Made by a program: the position numbers and the translations under genes
Shown here: positions 17,228-28,161 of the stretch, piece by piece
How positions within the stretch are numbered: position 1 is the first letter of the stretch
How the letters are laid out: the number at the start of each line of letters is the position of its first letter
NCBI RefSeq assembly: GCF_014306625.1
Contig: NZ_JACRYL010000005.1
Span: 223,132 to 287,131, forward strand
Direction: 5' to 3'
Source: Pedobacter fastidiosus
Lineage (GTDB): Bacteria > Bacteroidota > Bacteroidia > Sphingobacteriales > Sphingobacteriaceae
DNA: 64,000 nt
Notes under the pieces: model-generated
Told to the model about the DNA's origin: nothing
The model's input: only the letters and a program-made list of their open reading frames with translations
Database searches by the model: none

Positions 17228-18649
17228 ATGAAAAAGATATTATTAACTTTCGGTATTGCCGCTATACTCATCTCTGGTTGTAAAAAGGATCTTACATTGT
17301 ATCCATACAATCAGGTAGAAACAACTCAGGCATTTAATACTGAAGCAGATGTTGCACTTGCAGTAAACGGTATGTATGCAGGTTTGCGTACATCAACCTC
17401 ATATTGGGTAAGCGGTACTTTCAATATTTTGCCAGATGTTTTAGCAGATAACTTGGTTTTAAACCCTTTAGGTAGGCTTAGTCTCAAACAGCCTTTCTAT
17501 GAGTGGCGATATACAGGTGAAAGTACTTCAGGATTGTTTACCAGTGGATATAACATTGCCAGAAGAGCTAACGCGATTATGGAAAATATCGGTAAGCTTC
17601 CTACTACTACAGCAACTAATAATGCTCGTGGCGAAGCTTTAGCAATTCGTGCTTTGATATATTTCGATATGACAAGATTGTATAGCAAAACTTATACAAA
17701 TGCTACGGATGCTGATTTAACTATTCCGTATGTAACTACTACAGATCCAACCATTACTCCAGCAAAAGAATCTTTAAAAGGTGTTTATGATAAAATCATC
17801 GCAGACTTAACAACTGCTGAAGGCTTAATTAATACAAGCAATGGTGTTGGAAGATTGAATAAAGTTTCAGTTGCCGGCCTACTTTCAAGAGTATATCTTT
17901 ATAAAGGAGATAATGCTAATACTATTGCCGCTGCAACAAGAGCTCTTGGCGCAACACCTTCTATTGGTTCATTAACAACATTCCCACAAATTTGGACTGA
18001 TGCTACGGAGACAGGTGTCCTTTTTAAAATTAAAAACACTTCGGTTGATAATATAAACGCTCAAGGTGTAAATTATTATCAAGTTACTGGTGGACTAAAG
18101 AAATCTGAATATGTTGTAGATTATACTTTCTTTCAATTATTTGCGAGCAACGACATTAGAAAAACTGTTTATACCGAAACTAGCTTGTATGCAGGTACTA
18201 ACATGAATCACGTAATCAAATATGTTGGAAGAGCAGGTCAACCCGCAGGTGTAGTAGATGGTAAAGTATTGAGATCAGCAGAAGTTTTGTTAAACAGAAT
18301 GGAGGCAGAATATTACACAAATCCTACTGCAGCTCTAGCTGATTTAGTTCTATTGAAAACAAATCGTTATACTGGTTATGTTGCCGAAGTTTTGGCAGGA
18401 CCAGCTTTATTGGCTGAAATTCAAAAACAACGTAGACTGGAAATGGCTTTTGAAGGTGACCGTTTCTTTGATCTAAAAAGGCTTAACTTGCCAGTTCAGA
18501 GAGATGCTGTTCACGGCCAGAATGCTGATGGTACTGGAACACCTCCAGTTTTCTCATCATTGCCACTTGGTGATAAAAGATTTTTATTACCATATCCGCA
18601 ATCTGAACTTAATTTCAATACCAATTTAAAACAAAATCCAGGTTACTAA
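17228..18649 (+). CDS. SusD/RagB-family nutrient-binding lipoprotein (module 1)
   Basis: 473 residues with lipobox ISGC (Cys at ~18) after a short hydrophobic signal. The SusD pattern is visible: YNQVETTQAFNTEADVALAVNGMYAGL near the N-terminus, ARGEALAIRALIYFDMTRLYSK in the helical TPR-like region, and the family ending EIQKQRRLEMAFEGDRFFDLKRL...LLPYPQSELNFNTNLKQNPGY. SusD acts as the surface-exposed lid and ligand-binding subunit on SusC. It follows its SusC by 21 bases and is followed by a strong terminator hairpin. Confidence 0.94.
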   Translation: MKKILLTFGIAAILISGCKKDLTLYPYNQVETTQAFNTEADVALAVNGMYAGLRTSTSYWVSGTFNILPDVLADNLVLNPLGRLSLKQPFYEWRYTGESTSGLFTSGYNIARRANAIMENIGKLPTTTATNNARGEALAIRALIYFDMTRLYSKTYTNATDADLTIPYVTTTDPTITPAKESLKGVYDKIIADLTTAEGLINTSNGVGRLNKVSVAGLLSRVYLYKGDNANTIAAATRALGATPSIGSLTTFPQIWTDATETGVLFKIKNTSVDNINAQGVNYYQVTGGLKKSEYVVDYTFFQLFASNDIRKTVYTETSLYAGTNMNHVIKYVGRAGQPAGVVDGKVLRSAEVLLNRMEAEYYTNPTAALADLVLLKTNRYTGYVAEVLAGPALLAEIQKQRRLEMAFEGDRFFDLKRLNLPVQRDAVHGQNADGTGTPPVFSSLPLGDKRFLLPYPQSELNFNTNLKQNPGY

Positions 18650-18659
18650 ATAACTTAAG

Positions 18660-18695
18660 GGCGACCATCAATTCAATTTGATGGTCGCCTTTTTA
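18660..18695 (+). terminator. Intrinsic terminator after SusD (module 1)
   Basis: Perfect 11-bp stem (GGCGACCATCA at 18660-18670 with TGATGGTCGCC at 18679-18689) followed by TTTTT, 11 bases past the SusD stop. Confidence 0.85.
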
Positions 18696-18707
18696 ATTTA
18701 AAAACAT

Positions 18708-19349
18708 ATGAGAATAAAGTTGTTATTATTCTGCATGATATTAAGCTGCTCTGCTTTAGCGCAAACGCAACAACAGAGTCAAAAATACTATGGCGATAAA
18801 GAGTCCACATTTGTAGAAGGATCACCGTTTCTATTCGATGATTTTAGAACGGCTACGATCTTAGATAAATCTGGCCAAGTATTTAACAATTTTAGTGTCA
18901 AATATAATTTGTTCACTCAGGAAGCCATTTTCATGAATAAGGAAGGTATGGCTGAAAAATTTGGAAATCCTTTAAGCGAAATACGTATTAAAAATGTTGG
19001 TACATTTAAAAATGGATATTCTAATCCGATGTATGGAACCTCAAATACGCTATATGAAGTTTTATTTAAGGATAAATTAGAGCTGTTAAAATTAAATGTT
19101 AAAAAGATTGAAGACGGACCGTTGGGTTATAATGATGCACATCCTCCAAAGAAATATGTTTCTGAAGTAAAATATTATTTAATTATAGATAATAAGTGGG
19201 TGGATGTTACAAAGGGTAAAAAGACTTTATCAAAAGCTTTTAATGATAAAGAGGCATTGATAAGTCAATATATTTCTAAGAATAATTTGAATACTTCCAA
19301 TCAAAACGATTTAATTGCTATAATAACTTATGGAAATACACTTTTGTAA
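18708..19349 (+). CDS. Secreted protein of unknown function, companion of SusCD module 1
   Basis: 213 residues with a signal peptide (MRIKLLLFCMILSCSALAQ). I do not recognise a named family. The mature part starts EGSPFLFDDFRTATILDKSGQVFNNFSVKYNLFTQEAIF, followed by alternating strand-like segments (YEVLFKDKLELLKLNVKKI, VKYYLIIDNKWVDVTKGKKTL) and a short helical tail. The same layout (opening strand pair, a GxxYxx-like LKYN/LKYD segment, a long KxLLK middle, a C-terminal helix ending with a stretch of Ile/Ser/Lys) appears in the protein at 30137-30805 after SusCD module 3. It follows the module 1 terminator by about 13 bases and has its own terminator. Confidence 0.7.
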   Translation: MRIKLLLFCMILSCSALAQTQQQSQKYYGDKESTFVEGSPFLFDDFRTATILDKSGQVFNNFSVKYNLFTQEAIFMNKEGMAEKFGNPLSEIRIKNVGTFKNGYSNPMYGTSNTLYEVLFKDKLELLKLNVKKIEDGPLGYNDAHPPKKYVSEVKYYLIIDNKWVDVTKGKKTLSKAFNDKEALISQYISKNNLNTSNQNDLIAIITYGNTLL

Positions 19350-19376
19350 GAATTTAATTTCTAAAAAATTATAATT

Positions 19377-19411
19377 AAAAGCTTTGCCAATAAATTTTGG
19401 TAAAGCTTTTT
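19377..19411 (+). terminator. Intrinsic terminator after the module 1 companion gene
   Basis: AAAAGCTTTGCC faces GGTAAAGCTTTTTT around a 10-base loop (about 19377-19388 with 19399-19411), 28 bases past the stop. Confidence 0.75.
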
Positions 19412-19952
19412 TGCATTGTGTAGTAATCTTTCTTTAAATTTTATTTCCAAAATATAAATAATATCCTGTTTTATATTACTCATTAATTTTAACTAAGCAT
19501 CTAATAGTATTAATGTATCTGAAATACTACAATAATAAAATTTTTTTAGAAAAATATTGCTATCTCAATAAGCAAAAGCATGAATCTTTTACTTGCGAAG
19601 TTTTTTTAAGTAAATATTGTTAATTCTATTTTACCTTTATCTACTTTGATAAAAATATTTAATCAATCTCAATATCCAACATACCAAAAATCTTATTATT
19701 GATTGTTTTCTTTATTAATGTGCTGTGTTATGATGAAATTTTTTCGCTTTCCTTCTTGATAAAAAAAATAGCCCAGTTTTCGCTTTTCTTTTATTTCATA
19801 TTACTTTAATTTCAGGCTATTCAATGTCCTGTTTCTTTAAATATCAATTTCATTTTCTAATTTTCTTCTATTTTTTCTTACTGTAAAATTTGCATTACAC
19901 TATACTTATTTTATATTAGTGTTTTATTAACTAAACTAAACTTAAATTTTTT
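19412..19952. other. AT-rich stretch without a gene, upstream of SusC module 2
   Basis: About 540 bases with no supportable coding region on either strand. It is extremely rich in A/T with many homopolymer T runs. No exact TAnnTTTG element was found close to the SusC start, though near matches occur. Probably a long regulatory or degraded region. Confidence 0.5.
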
Positions 19953-22900
19953 ATGAAAAAACTTCTACAAAGTTTGTTCATATTGCTGTTTATTGCAAAT
20001 TCTGCATGGGCACAAGAAAGAACAATTACTGGAACAGTTACGGCAAAGGATGACGGGATGCCCCTTCCTGGTGTAAGTGTTAAAATCAAAGGTGCTTCGG
20101 GGGGAACCACAACTGGAGCTGACGGAAAATATTCCGTTAAAATAACTTCAAGTGCAACCGCATTAGAATTCTCCTCTATCGGTTTTACGTCAACTACGAG
20201 AACCATTGGTTCGTCCAATACCCTAAATGCAACTTTGGATAATGATTCCAAAACACTAACAGATGTGGTTGTTGTTGGTTATGGAACTCAAAAAAGAGGA
20301 GAAACTACAGGAAGTACAGCTTCAGTTAGTGGATCAGCAATAGCCCAGAAGCCAATTCAAAGTTTAGAATCTGGATTGGCTGGTAGAGCTGCAGGTGTTC
20401 AGATAACCGTTCCAGCAGGTTTATTAAATACACCTCCCGTTTTTAGAATTAGAGGTACAAACTCAATTTCACTTAGTTCACAACCATTATTTGTTATTGA
20501 TGGGGTTGTAGCAACTACAGGAGATCAGGGATTAACAGCTTCTGCAGCTAACCCATTATCAAGTATTAACCCAAATGATATAGAAAGTATTGATATCGCT
20601 AAAGATGCTGCATCAACAGCAATTTATGGTAGCCGTGCAGCTAACGGTGTTGTTTTTGTAACCACAAAACGTGGTAAAACAGGAGCTCCAAAGGTTAATT
20701 ACGATTTTTGGGTTGGATGGTCTAAAGCTTATCGTTTACCAGAATTATTAGATGCATTTCAATATACTGATTATAAAAATGAAGCGATTGCAAATGCGAA
20801 CGCAATTCGTTCGGGAAGTGTTAATGTAACATTTAACGGGGTTTCGCAACTTCAAAAATTTGTTTTAACAAATGGTCCTGATGGACAACCAATTAACACT
20901 AAGTGGTATGACTATGCTTATCGCACAGGCGTTTCTCAAAACCATAATGTTAATGTATCTGGTGGAACTGAAAGCACTAAATATTATATGGGCTTTGGTT
21001 ATACCAATCAACAAGGTATTTATCAAAAAAATGATTTTAAAAGATTAAATGGATTGTTTAATATTGATAGCAAGCTTAATAAGTTTATAACAATAGGTGG
21101 TAAATTATCCTATTCAAACGAAAAAAACTTAGCCGCTATTTCTTCTGGATCATTAAACGGAGAGGCTTATGGAACATCGGGGATTGCTAGAACCGCATTG
21201 GTGAATGCACCAAACGTTTCTCCCTATAACAATGATGGATCTTTTAACTTAGGCGCAACCTTTGTTGGTCCAATGAATAATATTGTAACTGGTAATCAAG
21301 TAGGTTTCTATAATTTTGCACAGGTACTTTCTTTGAATAGAGAAAATAATGAATTAGATCATTTACAATCTAATGCATACGTACAATTGACACCAATAAA
21401 ATGGTTAAACCTGAAATCGATGTACGGAATTGATTATATCAATAGCGATAATGATATTTTCTATAACCCTGTTCACGGACCTGGCCAAGGCGTAGGTGGC
21501 GAGGGAATAGGTGCTTTTAGAAAAAGAAAAAACTGGACTTGGACGAACACCGCACAAGCAGCTTATGATATTTCAGAACATAACTTTAATTTATTAGTTG
21601 GACAAGAACAGCAAAGAAATACTGTAACAGGTTACGGTATTGATCGTCAAGGATTAACAGATCCAGCTTATGATGTGGTTTAAGCAGGCTATACCTTAAA
21701 TAACTCTACGGCAGCTGCTTATGGTGAGAACTATTTATTGTCTTATTTCGGCCGTTTAAATTACAATTATGCTGGTAAGTATTTTTTGAGTGGAAACTTA
21801 AGACAAGATGAATATTCTGCATTAGGGATTAAAAAGGGAACATTCTGGGGTGCATCTGCAGGATGGGAAATTACCAAAGAAAATTTCTGGGCTACATCAG
21901 GTTTAGATAAAGTTTTCAGCAGTTTCAAAATTAAAGGTAGTTACGGTAAAGTTGGTAACATCTCTGGGATTGGTGATTATGCTACGTTCTCTACTTATGG
22001 TTCAGCACTATATGGTGGAATTGCTTCATCAATTTACAGTGCATCAGGTAACAAAGAATTAACTTGGGAAACCAGTAAGAAAACTGATATCGGCCTTAAT
22101 TTTGGAATTCTTAAAGGAAGAATTGAATTTGAAATCGATTATTACAAAAACAATATCGATGGATTAATTCTAAATGTTTCTCAATCACCATCTACAGGTG
22201 TTCCTTCTAGTGTGGCAACGAACATTGGTTCTATGTACAACAAAGGATTCGAGTTTAATGTAAATGCAACTCCATTAAAATCAACAGATTTTTCTTGGAA
22301 TAGTAATTTCAATATTGCATACAATAAAAATGAGGTTACAGCGCTTGCACCTGGTTTAACAGAGATTATTACTCCGACAGGTTCTACCGCTACGGGTGAA
22401 AATGTTAATCGTTCAATCCCTGGGTATTCAATCGGGTACTTATATGTGGTAAAAACAGGGGGTGTTGATCCAGCAACAGGAAGAAGAATTTTCTACAACG
22501 CAGCGGGTAGAGCAGTAACTTATCAGCATATCGTTCCTACTGGCCAATCTCAATGGACTTATTTAGATAATGGAGCAACTGCACCAGCCATTACTCAAGG
22601 AGCGGATGCAGTTATGTATCATAACACAGCTCCGAAATTTTATGGTGGTTTTGATAATACTTTCCGTTACAAAAACTTTGATTTAAATGTAATGCTTACT
22701 TATCAGTTAGGTTTCTGGGTTTCTTACGGAACTAATGCAGGTTTGCATGATCAACGTTATTGGAACAATGCTGTTGATGTTTTGGCCCGTTGGCAAAAAC
22801 CGGGTGATATCACCCAATTCCCAAGAGCTGTTTACACTGACAACGTTTCTTATGGAAATACAATTCCTTTAGATATCAACATTTTTAAAGGGAATTTTGT

Positions 22901-23135
22901 GAAATTGAGAAACTTAAGTATTGGATATACAATTCCACAAACAGCCTTTGGAAAGACAAGTATCAATAGACTTCGTGTGTATGTAGCTGGACAAAATCTT
23001 GCTATTATGACGAAATATCCTGGTCCAGATCCTGAAGTTTCTTCAAACGGATCAAGTTCTTCAGGTCAAGGTTCTGATAGAAACTCCGGTCCGAATGCAA
23101 GAACTTATACAATGGGTCTTAGCTTAGGTTTTTAA
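19953..23135 (+). pseudogene. SusC/RagA-family TonB-linked outer membrane protein interrupted by an in-frame TAA (module 2)
   Basis: The first segment (19953-21680) encodes 576 residues: signal peptide MKKLLQSLFILLFIANSAWAQ, a carboxypeptidase-regulatory-like domain, a TonB plug (IRGTNSISLSSQPLFVIDGVV, IAKDAASTAIYGSRAANGVVFVTTKRG) and the first part of the barrel. A TAA at 21681-21683 interrupts it. Reading continues in the same frame with AGYTLNNSTAAAYGENYLLSYFGRLNYNYAGKYFLSGNL and runs to a normal SusC end (TMGLSLGF) at 23135. No base is gained or lost, so this is a single nonsense change, for example from CAA (Gln). A product of either part alone would not form the barrel. A sequencing error cannot be excluded. 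The SusD partner at 23155 is intact. Confidence 0.88.
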
Positions 23136-23154
23136 AGTTAAATAAGAAGAAATC

Positions 23155-24618
23155 ATGAATAAAAGAAATTTATATATAGCTATTTTGTGTTCGGTTATCG
23201 TTTTTACAAGTTCTTGTAAAAAGGAATTTCTAGATCCGGCACTAAAAACTTCTGTAGCTGCAGAAAATGCTTTTGATACACAATTTCGTATCGAAAGTCA
23301 GGCAAATTCCTTATACGGATCATTAAAAAACGGATCTTTTTATGGGGGCCGATATTTAGTATACGGAAACGTTAGAGGCGAAGATTTCATTAATGAAACT
23401 GGAAACTTGGTAACAGCATCTGATGTATGGGGGATGAATCTTGCCAACAGCGCAACTTCAGTTAAAGGTTTGTGGTCACAGGGCTATTTAACCATCAACA
23501 GATGTAATGTATTTATTGATGGTATGACAACCAAAGGTACTTCAGTTGTTGGAGATGCGCTAGGTGCTAAATATGTTGCAGAGGCGAGATTAATCAGGGC
23601 TTTATCTTATTATAGTTTGTTGCAACTTTTTGCAAGGCCATACGCAGATGGTAACGGAAGCAAACCTGGTTTGCCTCTTAGATTAACAGGTATTACAGGA
23701 CCTGGATCATCTGATTTAGCTAGAAGTACTGTAGATCAGGTTTATACCCAAATTCTTGCAGATTTAAATTATGCAGAAACAAATCTTCCTGCGACCAATG
23801 CTACAGCAGCTCTTAATACAACTAGAGCACATAAAAATACAGCAATTGCATTAAAAACAAGGGTGTATTTAAGCATGGGTAAATGGGCAGAAGTAATTAC
23901 TGAAGCTAATAAACTTGTTCCAGCAGTTGCGCCATTTAAAGCTAAAGTTAATGTTGCAAATGATTTAGTTACTGATATTGCTTCTGTATTTAAAACTCCA
24001 TATACTACAGCAGAATCTATCTTTTCATTACCAATGACTTCGTCTGCTAGTCCGTTGGATTATCCTGGAACGCAAAACTCATTGGCATCTTATTTTTACT
24101 TTACCAACGCAACTCCAGGTACCACAGAATTTTCTCTAAACCCAACAGGAATAGTGGCTAATACTGCATGGAAAACAACAGATAAAAGAAGAGCTTTGCT
24201 TTTCACTTCTGCGGCCTCTAAGCAATTTGTGGCAAAGTTTACTACAGCTAGTCCTTATACAGATTGGGTACCTGTTATTAGATGGGCAGAAGTTTTGTTA
24301 AATTTAGCTGAAGCAAGAGTTCGTAGTACAAATACTGTAGATCCTCAAGCCTTATTGCTGCTTAATGCTGTTCGTCAACGTTCTGATGCAACTACTACAC
24401 TTGCTCCCGCAACTGTTGCTGATTTCACTGATGCATTGCTGTTAGAAAGAAGAATTGAGTTTTTAGGTGAAGGTTTAAGGGCTCCAGATTTAACCCGTTT
24501 ACTATTGACTATACCATTAAAAGGTAGTGCTCCATCAAAAGGGCCAACGGAAAGTGGTTATATCTGGCCAATTTCTTCAGATGAGCTATCATTGAATAAA
24601 TTAATGACCGATAATTAA
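23155..24618 (+). CDS. SusD/RagB-family nutrient-binding lipoprotein (module 2)
   Basis: 487 residues, lipoprotein signal with lipobox TSSC near residue 21. It shows SusD features: FDTQFRIESQANSLYGSL near the N-terminus, KYVAEARLIRALSYYSLLQLFARPY in the helical core, LLNAVRQRSDATTTL and LLLERRIEFLGEGLRAPDLTRL near the end. The C-terminus stops at ELSLNKLMTDN and lacks the usual QNPGY-type ending seen in modules 1 and 3. It is 19 bases after the interrupted SusC, so it is presumably still transcribed, but without a functional SusC partner unless the stop is read through. Followed by a strong terminator. Confidence 0.92.
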   Translation: MNKRNLYIAILCSVIVFTSSCKKEFLDPALKTSVAAENAFDTQFRIESQANSLYGSLKNGSFYGGRYLVYGNVRGEDFINETGNLVTASDVWGMNLANSATSVKGLWSQGYLTINRCNVFIDGMTTKGTSVVGDALGAKYVAEARLIRALSYYSLLQLFARPYADGNGSKPGLPLRLTGITGPGSSDLARSTVDQVYTQILADLNYAETNLPATNATAALNTTRAHKNTAIALKTRVYLSMGKWAEVITEANKLVPAVAPFKAKVNVANDLVTDIASVFKTPYTTAESIFSLPMTSSASPLDYPGTQNSLASYFYFTNATPGTTEFSLNPTGIVANTAWKTTDKRRALLFTSAASKQFVAKFTTASPYTDWVPVIRWAEVLLNLAEARVRSTNTVDPQALLLLNAVRQRSDATTTLAPATVADFTDALLLERRIEFLGEGLRAPDLTRLLLTIPLKGSAPSKGPTESGYIWPISSDELSLNKLMTDN

Positions 24619-24637
24619 GGAGATAGTAGCAAAATAA

Positions 24638-24683
24638 TTAATAATAAAAGGAGTTGCAGTTTTGCAACTCCTTTTATTATTAA
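24638..24683. terminator. Bidirectional terminator after SusD (module 2)
   Basis: A 21-bp perfect stem (24638-24658 with 24663-24683) around a 4-base loop, 19 bases past the SusD stop. It contains AGGAGTTGCA / TGCAACTCCT and A/T runs on both sides, so it can stop transcription in either direction. Confidence 0.85.
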
Positions 24684-25108
24684 GAATCTATTATTAGAAT
24701 CGTTTTAAATGTGTCGCAATTATTGCATTGTCTACTATATCTTAGATTTTGATGGTTCGATATTCTGGTTATCCTATTTTGATGTGATAACATTCAATTG
24801 AATGAGGTTCTGCTTAAATTCTTTGTGTATTTGTCAAAAACAAAAATCAACTTAGTTTTTAGTTTAATATTTTGAGTTTTTGTATAAAAACCTCAGTAAA
24901 ACTAATTTTTTATGTGAAATTTAGTCTAAAAAACCATATTACTAGGTTTTTAGTTGTTTTTAGTGTCATTAAAGGGTTAAAAATCTTATTATTTATTACA
25001 CTAACTCTAAATTTGGCTTTTATTTTTGTTTTTAAATTTGAATTTTATAATAATAGCAGTAGTTTAGGCACTAGATAATTAATCAAACCTAAAACTAAAC
25101 TACATTTC
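24684..25108. other. Intergenic region upstream of SusC module 3, with a candidate -7 element
   Basis: About 425 bases without a supportable gene. TAAATTTG at 25008-25015 is an exact -7 type match, 93 bases before the SusC ATG; no clear -33 TTG sits at the usual distance. The rest is AT-rich and nothing else was seen in it. Confidence 0.45.
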
Positions 25109-28100
25109 ATGAAAAAACTTTTACAAAGTTTGTTCGTGCTGGTGTTTATTGCATTCAATGCATTATCACAAGAGCGAACAATTACTGGAACAGTAACAAG
25201 CAAGGAAGAGGGACTTCCCCTTCCTGGCGTCAGTGTTAAACTGGTTGGGGCAACCAATGGAGCAATTACCGATAACGACGGTCGATATTCTATCAAAATA
25301 ACCCAAAATGCTAAAACATTACTTTTTTCATCTATCGGTTTTGCTGATAGAAATTTATCAATTGGAGCATCTAACATTTTAAATGTTGCTTTGGATGGTG
25401 ATTCCAAACTATTAGAAGAGGTTGTTGTAACAGGTTTTGGTTTAAGGCAAGCCAAAAAAGATGTAACAGGATCGACTAGTACAATTTCTGGTAAGGATAT
25501 CGAAAATTTGCCGGTACAAAGTGTAGATAGAGCTATACAAGGTAAGCTTGCAGGTGTTCAAGTAACTTCCACAAGTGGTATTCCGGGGGCGGCAATAAAC
25601 GTTAGAATTCGTGGTGTTGGATCCATTAACGCAGGTAATAATCCTTTATATGTTGTTGATGGTGTGCAAGTAAACGCGGGAGATTTTACGAGCTCTACAA
25701 CAAGCGCCAATGCCTTAAGTGCATTAAATCCTGATGATATTGAATCTCTAACCGTTTTAAAAGATGCGTCTGCTGCGGCAATTTATGGTGCATCTGGGGC
25801 TAATGGAGTTGTAATTATTACTACTAAAAGAGGTAAGCCTGGTAAAACTCAGCTTAATGTAAATACCTATCAAGGTTATAATGACTTTATCTCAAATCCA
25901 GAGCTTTTAAATGGACCTCAATGGGTTCAGCTTTCGCTCGAGGCCTATGCCAATCGCTATGGCGTAACATCAACTCAATACACAAGTTTCTACAATACTT
26001 ATGTTGCTCCCTTCGGATCAATTGATAATGTGCCTACATATGATTGGTTAGATGTAATTTCGCAAAAAGGACGCACACAGAATTATGAGGTGAATGCCCG
26101 AGGTGGAAACGATAAAACCCAATTTTATATTGCAGGAAATTATAGCTCTCAAAAAGGGCAAGTAATCGGAACCGACTTCTCAAGAGGCGGAGTAAAGCTT
26201 AATTTAGATCATAAAGCAACTGATAGGTTAGATTTCTCAACTTCTATGAATTTAAGCACCATTTCTCAGAATACAACATCTGGTGGGGGTGCGTTTGCAA
26301 ATATCAGTAGAACTGCTCAATTGCAATCTCCAAATAATGCGATTTTTAATCCAGACGGATCTTACAATACAAATTTGCCTGGTGCTTATGATGGGTATAA
26401 CGTACTTCAGATTGCAACAATCAATAAACAAAAAGCAACTACAAATCAATTCACAGGAAGCGGATTTGCTAAATATAGAATTCTCGATGATCTTTCATTC
26501 AGATCGAGCTTTGGTGTAGATTATTTGGAAATTGTAGAAAATACTTTCAGCGATCCTAGATTTGGAGATGGTAGATCGGTAAATGGATCAGCCTCTGCTG
26601 GTAACACAAGAAATACAAACTTTCAAACAGATCAAACCTTAAATTATTCTAAAACTTTTGCTGGTTCTCATAACTTAAATGCAATAGTAGGCTTTAATTA
26701 TCGCAGTGAGGTTCGTACTTACTCTCTTGCTGCGTCGCAAGGTTTTCCTTCATACCAGTTTACTCAGGTTTCTTCTGGAAGTACACCTAGCACAACTTCT
26801 GGCACATACACTACTTTTAGAACAGCTGGGTATTTTGCGAAAGTAGATTATAACTTTAAGAGTAAATATTATTTATCGGGAACGGTTAGATATGATGGAT
26901 CTTCTCGGTTTGGTGATGATAATACATTTGGATGGTTTCCTGCAGGAGCGGTATCTTATCGGATTTCTCAAGAAAACTTTATGAAAAATATAACTTTCAT
27001 TTCTGATTTGAAATTGAGAGCGAGTTATGGTACAACGGGTAATCAAGCAATTGGAAATTTTGATTCGAGAGCACTTTATGCAAAATCTGGAGATTATGTA
27101 ACCTCAGGTACAGGAACAACATTAGGTTCTGGCTTAGCACCTTCAAATTTGGCTAATCCATTGCTCGCTTGGGAGCGTGCAACAACTTTAGATGTAGCTT
27201 TAGAATTTAACCTTTTTAAAGATCGCATTAGTGGTACTATTGGTTACTACAATAGAATAAATTCTAATTTATTGTTAGATCAACCTCTTCCATTAACATC
27301 TGGTTTTTCTTCAATAAGACAAAATGTAGGTAAGATGAGAAATAGAGGTTACGAATTTGAATTGTCTACTTTAAACATTAAAACTAAAAACTTTAGCTGG
27401 AGAACGGATGCAAATATTGCGTTAAATAGAAATAAAATTACAGCTTTATTGGATGGGCAGACTTTGTTGGGAGGTAATTTTGGTATTGCTGTTGGTCGTC
27501 CAATTAACTCTGTTTATACTTATACTTCTGCAGGTGTTAATCCGGCAGATGGTAGACCAATGTGGTATGATGGTAATGGAAACATCACTTACACATTAAA
27601 CCCAGCTACGGATAGAAGCTATATTGGTGATTTAAACCCAAAATATACAGGCGGATTAACCAATACATTTAATTACAAAGGAATCTCGTTAAGTGCATTC
27701 TTCCAATTTAGTTATGGAAACTTGGTGCTAAATCAGGATAAAACCTTTTTCGAGCGTTCGGGATCTACGGTTGATAGAAACCAATACATAACGAATTTAG
27801 ATAGATGGACAACCCCTGGTCAGTTTACTGGAATACCAAAACCATATTTTGGGGGAACAATTCTGAATATAGGGGGAATAAATCACTCTTCTTCTTATGC
27901 ATTATCTGATCGTTTCTATGAAGATGGTTCATATATCCGCCTAAAAAGCATTAGCGTGGGTTACGATTTGCCAAAGGCTTGGTTGAGTACAATAAAATTA
28001 CGTGCTGTGAAAGTATATGCACAGGGATTAAATCTTTGGACAATTACAAGATACCAAGGAGTAGATCCAGAATTTGTAAATGCAAGTGGTGATTTTGGTC

Positions 28101-28150
28101 AGTACCCTCAGTTTAAAAATTACACTGTTGGTATAAATGTTGGATTTTAA
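25109..28150 (+). CDS. SusC/RagA-family TonB-linked outer membrane protein (module 3)
   Basis: 1013 residues, intact. Signal peptide MKKLLQSLFVLVFIAFNALSQ, carboxypeptidase-regulatory-like domain (~22-105, RTITGTVTSKEEGLPLPGVSVKL), TonB plug (VRIRGVGSINAGNNPLYVVDGV, LKDASAAAIYGASGANGVVIITTKRGK) and a barrel ending YTVGINVGF. The first ~27 bases of the gene are almost identical to those of modules 1 and 2, although the rest of the proteins diverge. The SusD partner follows within 11 bases. Its ligand cannot be read from the sequence. Confidence 0.95.
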   Translation: MKKLLQSLFVLVFIAFNALSQERTITGTVTSKEEGLPLPGVSVKLVGATNGAITDNDGRYSIKITQNAKTLLFSSIGFADRNLSIGASNILNVALDGDSKLLEEVVVTGFGLRQAKKDVTGSTSTISGKDIENLPVQSVDRAIQGKLAGVQVTSTSGIPGAAINVRIRGVGSINAGNNPLYVVDGVQVNAGDFTSSTTSANALSALNPDDIESLTVLKDASAAAIYGASGANGVVIITTKRGKPGKTQLNVNTYQGYNDFISNPELLNGPQWVQLSLEAYANRYGVTSTQYTSFYNTYVAPFGSIDNVPTYDWLDVISQKGRTQNYEVNARGGNDKTQFYIAGNYSSQKGQVIGTDFSRGGVKLNLDHKATDRLDFSTSMNLSTISQNTTSGGGAFANISRTAQLQSPNNAIFNPDGSYNTNLPGAYDGYNVLQIATINKQKATTNQFTGSGFAKYRILDDLSFRSSFGVDYLEIVENTFSDPRFGDGRSVNGSASAGNTRNTNFQTDQTLNYSKTFAGSHNLNAIVGFNYRSEVRTYSLAASQGFPSYQFTQVSSGSTPSTTSGTYTTFRTAGYFAKVDYNFKSKYYLSGTVRYDGSSRFGDDNTFGWFPAGAVSYRISQENFMKNITFISDLKLRASYGTTGNQAIGNFDSRALYAKSGDYVTSGTGTTLGSGLAPSNLANPLLAWERATTLDVALEFNLFKDRISGTIGYYNRINSNLLLDQPLPLTSGFSSIRQNVGKMRNRGYEFELSTLNIKTKNFSWRTDANIALNRNKITALLDGQTLLGGNFGIAVGRPINSVYTYTSAGVNPADGRPMWYDGNGNITYTLNPATDRSYIGDLNPKYTGGLTNTFNYKGISLSAFFQFSYGNLVLNQDKTFFERSGSTVDRNQYITNLDRWTTPGQFTGIPKPYFGGTILNIGGINHSSSYALSDRFYEDGSYIRLKSISVGYDLPKAWLSTIKLRAVKVYAQGLNLWTITRYQGVDPEFVNASGDFGQYPQFKNYTVGINVGF

Positions 28151-28161
28151 TAATGATACTA

